Source: Candidatus Microgenomates bacterium (GTDB lineage Bacteria > Patescibacteriota > Microgenomatia > JAADGY01). Taken from it: DNA of 12,971 nucleotides. Below are positions 6,138 to 12,855 of this stretch, piece by piece. The position numbers and the translations under genes are program-made. Positions within the stretch are counted from its first letter, which is position 1, and every line of letters starts with the position of its first letter. The notes under the pieces were generated by a model. It did no database searches. It had not been told where the DNA came from and saw nothing but the letters and a program-made list of their open reading frames with translations. The stretch covers positions 1 to 12,971 of the forward strand of contig WFRL01000016.1 in the NCBI GenBank assembly GCA_015486555.1, read 5' to 3'.

Positions 6138-7244
6138 TTAAACTTTTTTCTCTCCCATAAGTTTTGTTATAAGATGCTTTATTCGCTGGTCAAAAACCGA
6201 AGTAGAAAAATAACTAGCCCAGTTGTAGAGTTGCTTCTGAGAGAAATGAAGCTGTTGAAATTTTCTCCAACTACTGAGCAGACTCTCCAGAGTTAGATCA
6301 TCAAAAAATAAACCACTTACTCTTTCCTTAACCGTCTCTAAAGAACCACCGGATTTGTGAGCAAGAACAGGTGTACCATAAGCAGCGGCTTCAATAGGAA
6401 CAATTCCAAAGTCCTCATCTTCAGCTGGAAAGACAAGGGTATTAGCGCCTTGGTAAAGCCGTCTGAGGGTCTCATCATCTACCTGCCCTAAGAACTCGAC
6501 TGTTGGTCCAGCTAATTGATGGAGTCGCTTTTCTTCTGGACCCTGACCAACTATTTTAAGGTGAAGTTTTAATTTATTAGCTAATTTAATTGCTAACTCT
6601 ACATGCTTAGCTAAAACGAGGCGAGAGACAACTAAAAGGTAATCTTTCTTAGGATAGGTACGAAATTGGGGTGGAATATTAACTGGAGGATAAATAACCT
6701 CAGCTTGGCGATGGTAAGTTTTTGCGATGCGCCGCCGAGTCTCTTGAGAGTTGGCTATTACCACTTCTGGCCGTTGGGAAGCAAGATAGTCATTTAACCT
6801 CAGTTTGTGGTTGAGGTAAGGGGCAATCACTTTTCCAACAAAACTTTGCCGCCAGTTACGAGCAGTGGTATAACCATAGAGATACTTGGGTATGGAGTGA
6901 AGATAACTAATATGGATGGTTTCCGGACGGACAATAATCCCTTTAGCCATGTACATGTTCGAGGAAGAGATAATCACATCATAGCCACTGAAGTCAAACT
7001 GTTCAAAAGCCAAAAGGGCATAGATTCTTAAAGGGGAGTAGAGGTGGCTAATAAAGGGTACTTTGTTCAAGAAGGAAGTTTTTATCTGCCAGCCATCGAA
7101 TAAACTTTTCTGCTTGCCTAACCTTTGGGGAAGATAAAAAGCAGTGTACAGCGGAGCTTTGGGAAAAAGATGATGAAGTTCAACCACCACCCTTTCTGCC
7201 CCTCCCCACTCAGCTAAAAAATCATGAACCAACGCCACCTTCAT
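6138..7244 (-). CDS. Glycosyltransferase family 4 protein
   Basis: A 368-residue retaining GT-B glycosyltransferase. The N-terminal Rossmann domain starts MKVALVHDFLAEWGGAERVV, with the glycine-rich loop typical of GT4. The C-terminal domain has VSRLVLAKHVE with R208 and K213, and the E-x7-E motif in EDFGIVPIEAAAYGTPV (E277 and E285), which contact the sugar nucleotide. Such enzymes build surface polysaccharide or glycolipid on the inner face of the membrane; donor and acceptor cannot be told from the sequence. A TATAAT lies 6 nt before the ATG; the AAGGA between them is too close to the ATG to serve as a normal Shine-Dalgarno. Upstream is a 7-bp repeat array. With the GT2 and the secreted protein it suggests a surface-glycan locus. 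Confidence 0.92.
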   Translation of the reverse strand: MKVALVHDFLAEWGGAERVVVELHHLFPKAPLYTAFYLPQRLGKQKSLFDGWQIKTSFLNKVPFISHLYSPLRIYALLAFEQFDFSGYDVIISSSNMYMAKGIIVRPETIHISYLHSIPKYLYGYTTARNWRQSFVGKVIAPYLNHKLRLNDYLASQRPEVVIANSQETRRRIAKTYHRQAEVIYPPVNIPPQFRTYPKKDYLLVVSRLVLAKHVELAIKLANKLKLHLKIVGQGPEEKRLHQLAGPTVEFLGQVDDETLRRLYQGANTLVFPAEDEDFGIVPIEAAAYGTPVLAHKSGGSLETVKERVSGLFFDDLTLESLLSSWRKFQQLHFSQKQLYNWASYFSTSVFDQRIKHLITKLMGEKKV

Positions 7245-7250
7245 ATCCTT

Positions 7251-7256
7251 ATTATA
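7251..7256 (-). promoter_or_regulatory. Candidate -10 box for the GT4 gene
   Basis: A perfect TATAAT on the minus strand, 6 nt before the ATG at 7244, directly abutting the 7-bp repeat array, which occupies the spacer and -35 positions. No recognisable -35 is present. Confidence 0.5.
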
Positions 7257-7333
7257 TGGGAACTAGGTAATTAGAACTCAGAGCTTGGAGCTTAGAACTC
7301 AGTAATTGGAACTAGGAACTAGGTTAGAGGAGC
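7257..7333 (+). repeat. 7-bp degenerate tandem array, 11 units
   Basis: Eleven consecutive 7-mers in exact register: TGGGAAC, TAGGTAA, TTAGAAC, TCAGAGC, TTGGAGC, TTAGAAC, TCAGTAA, TTGGAAC, TAGGAAC, TAGGTTA, GAGGAGC. The consensus is about TTRGAAC, with AAC or AGC ends most conserved. Confidence 0.8.
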
Positions 7334-7337
7334 TAGG

Positions 7338-7454
7338 TTGAAAACAATTAATACCCCGTAGTAAGAGCTTAGAAAAAACTTGACTTCCAGCGACTTTTGC
7401 GCTCGCTCCGCTCGCTAGATTCTTCCCCTCCGCCACGGAGGGTCAGAATGACCC
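7338..7454 (-). repeat. Core repeat copy 4 (minus)
   Basis: Plus-strand order: GAAAACAATTAATA, GTAAGAGCTTAGAAAAAAC, TTTTGCGCTCGC, GCTAGATTCTTCCCCTCC, then GGGTCAGAATGACCC. This parallels the reverse complement of 116-234 in the first half and of copy 1 in the second half. It holds the conserved CCCTCC/GGAGGG and GGGTCA/TGACCC small palindromes. Confidence 0.7.
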
Positions 7455-7474
7455 GAGAAACAGGGTTTTGATCA

Positions 7475-7519
7475 TTGGAACTTGAATATTGTTTGGATAC
7501 TTGGAATTTGTAATTTGGT
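7475..7519 (+). repeat. Loose 7-bp run
   Basis: TTGGAAC, TTGAATA, TTGTTTG, then a 5-bp break (GATAC) and TTGGAAT, TTGTAAT, TTGG. It keeps the 7-bp spacing of TTG but is more diverged than the other arrays. Confidence 0.5.
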
Positions 7520-7528
7520 GCTTTCTTC

Positions 7529-7555
7529 AACCTAGCTCCTAGTTCCTAGTTCCAA
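7529..7555 (-). repeat. 7-bp array overlapping the GT2 stop
   Basis: On the minus strand: TTGGAAC, TAGGAAC, TAGGAGC, TAGG. The first units encode the final residues of the GT2 protein (V-G-T-R-N) and the repeat itself supplies the TAG stop at 7541-7539. Confidence 0.7.
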
Positions 7556-8462
7556 CAACTAATCTCCGATACATCTCTGCTTTATTGGGCTTTCCAAGAA
7601 AAGAAAAGGCTAAGAAACGAAGGAAGAAACCAATTTTAATCACTCCGTGGGCATAAATTTTCCCTGAGTGACCATATTTCTTAAAAAACAACTCGACGAT
7701 AAATTCTCCTTCCTTACCCAAACTGATCTCTTTGCGGCTAGAGGCCTGGCCGATATGATAAAAACTAGCGACGGGGTTAAAAAATAACTGCCCCTGGGTA
7801 GAAAGCCGCTTACCCAGAAGAACATCCTCTCCATACATAAAAATATCTTGAGGAAAGCCTCCAACTTTTAAGAAAGGTTGCCGCTTAACAGCCAAAAAGG
7901 AAGCAGTCAACCAACCAACTGAATGTTTTTTCTGATAGAAAGAGGCGGAAGTAATGTGGTAGGGATGATAAATGAGAGTTAGAGGTTTGAGAAAAAGATC
8001 CAACCCCCAAGCCCAGGTAATTAAATTGAAAAAGTTAAGCTGGTAGCCAGCCGATTGTTGGAGGTGCTGATTAGGGAAAAGTATCTTCGGACCAAGAGCA
8101 ACTACCGATGGTGGGAGAGTTTCCAAAACTTTGAGAAGTTTTTTCAACTCACCTTCATCCCAATAAGTATCATTGTTTACCGAGATAAGCCATCTTCCTT
8201 GAGCTATCTGAGCCGCTTGATTGTTAGCTCGACCGAAACCTACATTTTCAGAATTAAAGATTACTTTGTAAGTTGGTTTTTTTTGCCATTTATTAAGGAG
8301 TTTCTTTACTGCCGGATTTGGAGAGTTGTTATCGATAATAATAACTTCTATCTCTGAAAGTTTTTCTTTCTCGATGGAAAGAAGGCAGCTTTCTAATTCT
8401 TGAGGGGCATTGTAACTAACAATAATTAGGGTGGCTAATTTATCGGTGGCAGAAGGATTCAT
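7539..8462 (-). CDS. Glycosyltransferase family 2 protein
   Basis: A 307-residue inverting GT-A glycosyltransferase resembling rhamnosyltransferase-type GT2 proteins. TLIIVSYNAPQELESCL (11-27) starts the nucleotide-binding fold, VIIIDNNSPNP holds D44, and NVGFGRANN precedes RWLISVNNDTYW, whose NND (96-98) takes the DxD metal-binding place. GWLTASFLAVKRQPFLKVGGF and MYGEDVLLGKRL match the acceptor/catalytic-base region, where ED is the usual base motif. Its ATG lies 23 bp inside the end of the upstream secreted-protein gene, so the two are probably co-translated. The last residues and stop lie in a 7-bp repeat array. It probably transfers sugar to a surface glycan; specificity is unknown. Confidence 0.92.
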   Translation of the reverse strand: MNPSATDKLATLIIVSYNAPQELESCLLSIEKEKLSEIEVIIIDNNSPNPAVKKLLNKWQKKPTYKVIFNSENVGFGRANNQAAQIAQGRWLISVNNDTYWDEGELKKLLKVLETLPPSVVALGPKILFPNQHLQQSAGYQLNFFNLITWAWGLDLFLKPLTLIYHPYHITSASFYQKKHSVGWLTASFLAVKRQPFLKVGGFPQDIFMYGEDVLLGKRLSTQGQLFFNPVASFYHIGQASSRKEISLGKEGEFIVELFFKKYGHSGKIYAHGVIKIGFFLRFLAFSFLGKPNKAEMYRRLVVGTRN

Positions 8463-11079
8463 TATTATCAGTGGGTAAACATTGGCTAATCATATCAACT
8501 GCATTCATTATTCCCCCAATATATGGAGGATAAATTTTAACATTTTCCACAACATCACCTAAGGCACATTGACCCTGATTAATGTGTTTGTTGTTGGAAA
8601 AGTAGCTCCTTCCAGCCTGACCAGGATAAGGAGCTAAAGCGACATTATGAATAACACTAGTTCTAAAGCTGTTAGCAACATCAGGGCTCATGCCTTCAGC
8701 TATAAAATGGCCTCGAAGAGCATTGTCATAAATGCTAGCGCAGAAGGAGATTTCTGAACTTCCGGTCTCAAACCATCTAGCGGTTTCCCCTTTATCACTG
8801 ACAAAGATACGGAAGGCCCCATTGTTAGCAAAGACGAGGTTGGAGGCAATAGTAGTTAGATAGGGGTAGTTAACATACAGCCAAAGAGGGTCGGAAATAT
8901 TGTAGGCAGCCAAACCATCAACACATTTTGTTACCGTTACTTGTTTACCATTTCTATTCTCAACACTAGTTTTCCATTTGTTACAAAAGAGAGTCTTAGT
9001 TGGTCCTTTTAGCCGTTGGTGACCATTGTTTGTTTCTATCGGCAGCGGTTGAGGATCAGATAATTGGCGAGGTGGAGGGTGGCCTGGTGGCTGACAAACC
9101 TGCTTACTTGGCACACTCCCTGGCTGAGGAGTGAAACCGCGGTAATCACATTGATCACAAAGAGGTCCTTTATATCGCTTACCAGTGATTTGCAAATGAT
9201 TGCAATCCGCTTGGGCTAGAAAATTGTTCTTCTGACTAGGAAGAAAAAGACTGCTAGCAGTCTTAGTTGTAGGAGTAGAGCTAAGATTCCTTGGACTATC
9301 GTTTATTTTAGAAACAAGAAGTTTGTTTAATGTTTCGGAAACATCCCGGAGAGCTCTCACCCAAGGAACTTTGATAGCTACCGTTGAATCTTGTTCATTA
9401 AAACTAGGGCAGGAATTAACATTGATGGATCCTCCATTTTCTTTATTGACTAGAGTAACTGGGTTAGCAAAAAGAGGGATCTCTTTCCAGTACTTACTCA
9501 GAGAGTTTTTCTGCCATTGTTTTAAGGCTTGAAGATAACTAGGATACTCAGAAAATTCTCTTGCTAAGGGTTTAAGGGGAATGGTGGTTATTTCCATCCG
9601 TCCCTGATCAGTTAAGATAGTACATTCATTAGCTTGATTGGGGCACTTCTTTTGATCAGCATTCTGGCCATTACAATAAACCCCGTTCTTACAATTTAGC
9701 CAGTATCCTTTCCGGTAGGCATCTTGATCACCTTGGGTTAAAAGTTTAGTTAAAACTGAGGGTTCTGTCTGGCCACTGTTATAAATTAAATCGCCAGCCA
9801 GATACTGAGCAATACTTTTTACATAAGGAAGAGTTATCTGGCCAAAGTGCTCTAAAAACAAGCCTCGGGTAACCTTGCGAGGTCCGGAATCTGGGTACTT
9901 TAGTTCCTCTTTCTGGATAAGGCGGATAGGGTCAGAAACAGCTGGAGCTAAATCTCCGTCCGGTGATTCTATTCTTAACTGGGAGGTATCACCACTTACT
10001 CTACCTTCGCCGTAGGTGGAACAGTAATTAATGGAAGTAGCCAGTCCACAGCCGTCGGGGTGGCAACGAGTTAAGTTTAGACCTTCTGCTTTTGCTTTGT
10101 TTAGGAGAGTGGTAATAGCAGATGGGGCAGGGGTGGGGGCACCAAATGTAACTTGAGCATCAAGACTAGGATGGTAAGCCCCAGCGGTGCCAGACTTAAA
10201 GATATTCCACGATTTTTCTTGATGCTCGGGGTCATAAGAAAAGACAGCAAACATTACTGACCCTAAACTCCTTTCGGCTTTCTCCACAAAGGGCTTAAGG
10301 TACTCATCCCGATAAATTACTCCTTCATTAGGGTGAACCACTCCTGCTTCAACTCCGTAAACTAGTTTGTTGCTGACATGGTAGAGATTGCTAACCACAT
10401 AACCAAAATTGCTAGCATTATCGAGAGGGATTTTTCCTGTCGGGTATTGAAATACTTCTCCGGGATTCTTTTCCACATCATAAAGGTTCATAGAGATGCC
10501 ATCAAATTTTTGGAAAAAGTTCGGCTCTTGCCGAAGAAGTTCGTTTATATACCCGGCTACATCCGGCCGGTTGCTGTTAAACATTGGTGAAAGCAACTCA
10601 ACTTTTGACCCTCGGATGCCCAATTTATTAAACTGATTTATTAGTTTATTAGTGTAGTCAATCACTACCTTTTGTGGCTGATAATCCCCACTGCCAGTTT
10701 GGTTTGGTTCATTAAGAGGCATAAAAAAGATCTTTTTACCACCAGTATCCATACTGGCTAGGGTGTAAGCCCAACTAATCGCCCAGTTGGTTCCATTCTG
10801 GCCGGCAAAATTCTGGCCGGGGTAATGACCACGAATGATAACATTGACATTATAGCTTTTAATCATCTGGGATAGCCAGGGACAATCTCCTGGAGTGGCC
10901 ATAACCACCACCCAGCCGCCGGGACCAACCAAGTTGGCGGCTTGATCAAACTCTGAGTGGTGGGAACCGATGTTTACACCTGGCTGGGCAGCTAGAACAG
11001 AGGGGACTCCTTTAAAAATCAACCCTCCGACAATAAAGAGAGAAACTAATAAAAAGATTCCTCCTCTTAGTTTTCTCAT
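8440..11079 (-). CDS. Large secreted GH-like protein with Cys-rich C-terminus
   Basis: An 879-residue exported protein I cannot assign to a named family. Residues 1-30 form a signal peptide: basic MRKLRGG, a hydrophobic core, and VLA before a likely cut after A30. Residues about 34-305 look like a TIM-barrel glycoside hydrolase: FFMPLNEPNQ places E124 as a possible acid/base (NEP motif of clan GH-A) and LVYGVEAGVV places E244 as a possible nucleophile. A PTPAPS linker (about 315-320) leads to a long C-terminal part with 18 of the 19 cysteines, including clustered pairs, and Pro-rich segments near 660-690. There is no C-terminal membrane anchor or sorting motif. A weak TAAAAT lies 5 nt before the ATG. 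The downstream GT2 overlaps it by 23 bp, suggesting joint work on an extracellular glycan. Hydrolase activity is inference. Confidence 0.8.
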   Translation of the reverse strand: MRKLRGGIFLLVSLFIVGGLIFKGVPSVLAAQPGVNIGSHHSEFDQAANLVGPGGWVVVMATPGDCPWLSQMIKSYNVNVIIRGHYPGQNFAGQNGTNWAISWAYTLASMDTGGKKIFFMPLNEPNQTGSGDYQPQKVVIDYTNKLINQFNKLGIRGSKVELLSPMFNSNRPDVAGYINELLRQEPNFFQKFDGISMNLYDVEKNPGEVFQYPTGKIPLDNASNFGYVVSNLYHVSNKLVYGVEAGVVHPNEGVIYRDEYLKPFVEKAERSLGSVMFAVFSYDPEHQEKSWNIFKSGTAGAYHPSLDAQVTFGAPTPAPSAITTLLNKAKAEGLNLTRCHPDGCGLATSINYCSTYGEGRVSGDTSQLRIESPDGDLAPAVSDPIRLIQKEELKYPDSGPRKVTRGLFLEHFGQITLPYVKSIAQYLAGDLIYNSGQTEPSVLTKLLTQGDQDAYRKGYWLNCKNGVYCNGQNADQKKCPNQANECTILTDQGRMEITTIPLKPLAREFSEYPSYLQALKQWQKNSLSKYWKEIPLFANPVTLVNKENGGSINVNSCPSFNEQDSTVAIKVPWVRALRDVSETLNKLLVSKINDSPRNLSSTPTTKTASSLFLPSQKNNFLAQADCNHLQITGKRYKGPLCDQCDYRGFTPQPGSVPSKQVCQPPGHPPPRQLSDPQPLPIETNNGHQRLKGPTKTLFCNKWKTSVENRNGKQVTVTKCVDGLAAYNISDPLWLYVNYPYLTTIASNLVFANNGAFRIFVSDKGETARWFETGSSEISFCASIYDNALRGHFIAEGMSPDVANSFRTSVIHNVALAPYPGQAGRSYFSNNKHINQGQCALGDVVENVKIYPPYIGGIMNAVDMISQCLPTDNNESFCHR

Positions 11080-11117
11080 ACTTTATTTTAAACTATTAGT
11101 GATATTAGAATAGGTAA

Positions 11118-11187
11118 TCGGAACTTGGATCTTGGAACTTAGAACTAGGGAATCAGAACTTAGAACTCGGAACTCGGAACTTAGCAT
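11118..11187 (+). repeat. 7-bp degenerate tandem array, 10 units
   Basis: Ten consecutive 7-mers in register: TCGGAAC, TTGGATC, TTGGAAC, TTAGAAC, TAGGGAA, TCAGAAC, TTAGAAC, TCGGAAC, TCGGAAC, TTAGCAT. It is one of the clearest arrays in the window. Confidence 0.85.
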
Positions 11188-11193
11188 TTAAGG

Positions 11194-11308
11194 GAGTCAT
11201 CCTAAGCGGAGCGAGGAATCTAGCGAAGCGCAGAGGTACTAGCACTCAGCTTTGGGAGTGCACCCCTGCGCCTTCGGCTAGATTCTTCGCTCCGCTCAGA
11301 ATGACCCG
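11194..11308. repeat. Inverted pair of core repeats (long hairpin)
   Basis: The left arm (11194-11237, GAGTCATCCTAAGCGGAGCG onward) and right arm (11262-11307, ending CTCAGAATGACCC) are near-perfect reverse complements over about 46 positions with a few mismatches and two small gaps. The 24-nt middle holds a further GCACTC (11242-11247) / GAGTGC (11256-11261) stem. Each arm is a copy of the core repeat found singly elsewhere in the window. Confidence 0.8.
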
Positions 11309-11349
11309 GGGAGGAGATTGTACCTTCCTCCTCGTTCCAATGTAGGGAG

Positions 11350-11358
11350 TGCTATCAT
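11350..11358 (+). promoter_or_regulatory. Extended -10 candidate for RuBisCO
   Basis: TGCTATCAT matches the extended -10 form TGnTATAAT with one mismatch. The start would be near 11365, giving a leader of about 25 nt with the ribosome site. No good -35 is seen at 17 bp, which extended -10 promoters can tolerate. Confidence 0.5.
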
Positions 11359-11375
11359 TAATAGTAGAGTTAAGT

Positions 11376-11383
11376 AAAGGAGG
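11376..11383 (+). promoter_or_regulatory. Shine-Dalgarno of RuBisCO
   Basis: AAAGGAGG ends 6 nt before the ATG at 11390, a near-ideal ribosome binding site. Confidence 0.8.
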
Positions 11384-11389
11384 TCTTTT

Positions 11390-12637
11390 ATGTATGGTGG
11401 TTTCAGTTATCTCCATCTTGGTGAGGAGATTGATCCTAACAACTATATCACAGCTATCTTTAAGGTAACATCACGCTTACCTCTTAAGACAGCAGCTGAA
11501 GCCATTGCTTCAGAAAGCTCGATTGGAACCTGGACTGGACTTAGGGCTCTAAGTGAGGAGCGATTTAATAATCTAGCCGCTAAGGTTGTCTCTATCGACC
11601 ATCAAAAAGGAATTGTTGAGATAGCCTACCCTTTAGTCTTGTGGGAAGAAGACAATCTAGCTCAACTTCTTTCCGGTATTGCTGGGAACATTTTTGGTCT
11701 TAAAGAGATTGATGCTCTTCGTCTGGAAGACCTTCTTATTCCTGAAAAATATACTCGCTACTTTAACGGCCCAGAGTTTGGTATTGATGGTATTCGAGAT
11801 ACAGTAGGTGTTTCTCAACGGCCGCTTTTAGGAACTATTGTTAAACCTAAAATTGGTCTGACCCCAAAAGAGCACGCTCATGTAGCCTATTTAGCTTGGC
11901 GGAACGGAGTTGATTTGGTTAAGGATGATGAAAACTTGACCAGCCAACCCTTTGATAATTTCTACGAAAGAATTAGCTACACTCTCGAAGCAAAAGCTAA
12001 AGCTGAGGCTGAAACTGGTGAGAAAAAGATATATGCTGCCAACATTACTAGTCAGCCAGATGAAATGTTGAAAAGGGCTGAGTTTGTTAAAGAAAATGAA
12101 GGTAATTGTGTCATGTTGGACATCTTGACGGCAGGCTTATCTCTTTTGGAATATTTGAGGAAACAAGATTATCATCTCCTCATCCACGGCCATCGAGCCA
12201 TGCACGCTGCCTTTACCCGAGATAAAGATATGGGGATAAGTATGCTAGTCATCGCTAAGTTGGCTCGCCTAGCCGGGGTAGATGAGCTTCATATCGGAAC
12301 GGTCGTCGGAAAAATGGAGGGAGATAGAGAGGAAGTTATGGGAATTCATCGAGCTCTAGCTGCCCCTTGGTATAATATTCGCCCGGTAATGCATGTTGCT
12401 TCTGGAGGAGTTCATCCAGGAATGGTAGAGAAACTTCTTTCTATCACTGGCCGAAATGTAATTATTAATATGGGTGGAGGTATTCATGGCCATCCAGGGG
12501 GTACAGCTGATGGAGCCCGAGCAGCCCGCCAAGCGATTGAGTTAGTCAGTCAAGGCCAACATTTAGAAAAAGCTCTAGAAAGTAATAAATACCCTCAACT
12601 CAAAGAGGCTTTGGAAAAGTGGGGAATCGTTAAGTAA
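11390..12637 (+). CDS. rbcL: RuBisCO large chain, form III type
   Basis: A 415-residue ribulose-1,5-bisphosphate carboxylase. Catalytic positions, by alignment from memory to plant RuBisCO, are intact: E42, T47 and W48 in ESSIGTWTG; N100 in GNIFG; K152 and K154 in GTIVKPKIGLTP; carbamylation site K178 with D180 and E181 in VKDDENLTSQPF; H268, R269 and H272 in HGHRAMH; H301 and loop-6 K308 in HIGTVVGKMEG; S338 in ASGGVHPG; and the phosphate loop MGGGIHGHPGG. Wording such as HIGTVVGKMEG and GGVHGHP-like motifs resembles methanogen-type form III, which acts in the AMP/nucleoside salvage pathway rather than the Calvin cycle. The stretch from K308 to S338 is about 15 residues shorter than usual. 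AMP phosphorylase and ribose-1,5-bisphosphate isomerase are not in this window. Subtype is not settled. Confidence 0.95.
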   Translation: MYGGFSYLHLGEEIDPNNYITAIFKVTSRLPLKTAAEAIASESSIGTWTGLRALSEERFNNLAAKVVSIDHQKGIVEIAYPLVLWEEDNLAQLLSGIAGNIFGLKEIDALRLEDLLIPEKYTRYFNGPEFGIDGIRDTVGVSQRPLLGTIVKPKIGLTPKEHAHVAYLAWRNGVDLVKDDENLTSQPFDNFYERISYTLEAKAKAEAETGEKKIYAANITSQPDEMLKRAEFVKENEGNCVMLDILTAGLSLLEYLRKQDYHLLIHGHRAMHAAFTRDKDMGISMLVIAKLARLAGVDELHIGTVVGKMEGDREEVMGIHRALAAPWYNIRPVMHVASGGVHPGMVEKLLSITGRNVIINMGGGIHGHPGGTADGARAARQAIELVSQGQHLEKALESNKYPQLKEALEKWGIVK

Positions 12638-12676
12638 TACAGTTAAAAAGTTCATAAAGTTGTAAAGTAAACATTA

Positions 12677-12718
12677 TCAGAACTTAGAACTTAGAACTTA
12701 GAGCTTGGAACTCAGTAA
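12677..12718 (+). repeat. 7-bp degenerate tandem array, 6 units
   Basis: TCAGAAC, TTAGAAC, TTAGAAC, TTAGAGC, TTGGAAC, TCAGTAA in exact register, about 40 bp after the RuBisCO stop. Confidence 0.85.
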
Positions 12719-12728
12719 GAAAGCACTA

Positions 12729-12752
12729 AACCTGCCTGCCGGCAGGCAGGTT
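12729..12752. repeat. Perfect 24-bp palindrome
   Basis: The half-site AACCTGCCTGCC is followed at once by its reverse complement, giving 24 bp of exact dyad symmetry with no loop. It is very GC-rich against its AT-rich surroundings. It lies between 7-bp arrays of opposite orientation. It is not followed by a T-run, so a standard intrinsic terminator is unlikely. Confidence 0.85.
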
Positions 12753-12785
12753 CTAAATTCTAAACTCTAATATCCAAACCCCAAA
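12751..12785 (-). repeat. Reverse 7-bp run
   Basis: Plus strand: TTCTAAA, TTCTAAA, CTCTAAT, ATCCAAA, CCCCAAA. On the minus strand the units read like TTTAGAA, related to TTAGAAC but more AT-rich. Confidence 0.6.
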
Positions 12786-12855
12786 AGAAATTTCATTCTT
12801 TACGGGGCAGGCAATAATCAAAATCCTAATACCAAAACAAAACCTTCTTTTTCGC

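Larger units (their letters stand above)
7245..7538. repeat. Intergenic repeat region between two glycosyltransferases
   Basis: This stretch between the GT4 and GT2 genes holds no gene. It contains a forward 7-bp array (7257-7333), a core repeat copy in minus orientation (about 7338-7454), a second, looser forward 7-bp run (7475-7519) and the beginning of a reverse array (7529-7555) that runs into the GT2 gene. It separates the two glycosyltransferases into independent transcription units. Confidence 0.75.
11080..11389. repeat. Divergent intergenic region with repeats and hairpin
   Basis: This stretch lies between the divergent secreted-protein and RuBisCO genes. It has an AT-rich leader side (11080-11117), a 7-bp array (11118-11187), an inverted pair of core repeats forming a long hairpin (11194-11308), a tail GAGGAGATTGTACCTTCC that resembles 89-106, and the RuBisCO promoter and ribosome site (11350-11383). 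No small gene is seen. Confidence 0.75.

Noticed and set aside
6807..7031. Plus-strand open frame of 74 codons opposite the GT4 gene
   Set aside because: Lies wholly inside a well-supported glycosyltransferase gene, has no recognisable domain and no ribosome site of note.
7640..7864. Minus-strand open frame of 74 codons within GT2
   Set aside because: Out-of-frame reading of the GT2 gene with no family resemblance.
8055..8357. Plus-strand open frame of 100 codons opposite GT2
   Set aside because: Antisense to conserved GT2 motifs and without domain features.
9323..10590. Two plus-strand open frames (9323-9532 and 10378-10590) opposite the secreted protein
   Set aside because: Both are inside a long continuous coding frame with a signal peptide; nothing supports them as genes.
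11390..12637. RuBisCO-like protein (form IV)
   Set aside because: All catalytic and carbamylation residues of true RuBisCO are present.
11118..12718. CRISPR array
   Set aside because: The tandem units are 7 bp with no spacers between them, and no cas gene is present.
12729..12752. Intrinsic terminator of RuBisCO
   Set aside because: The palindrome has no loop and no T-run follows it, and it lies more than 90 bp after the stop.
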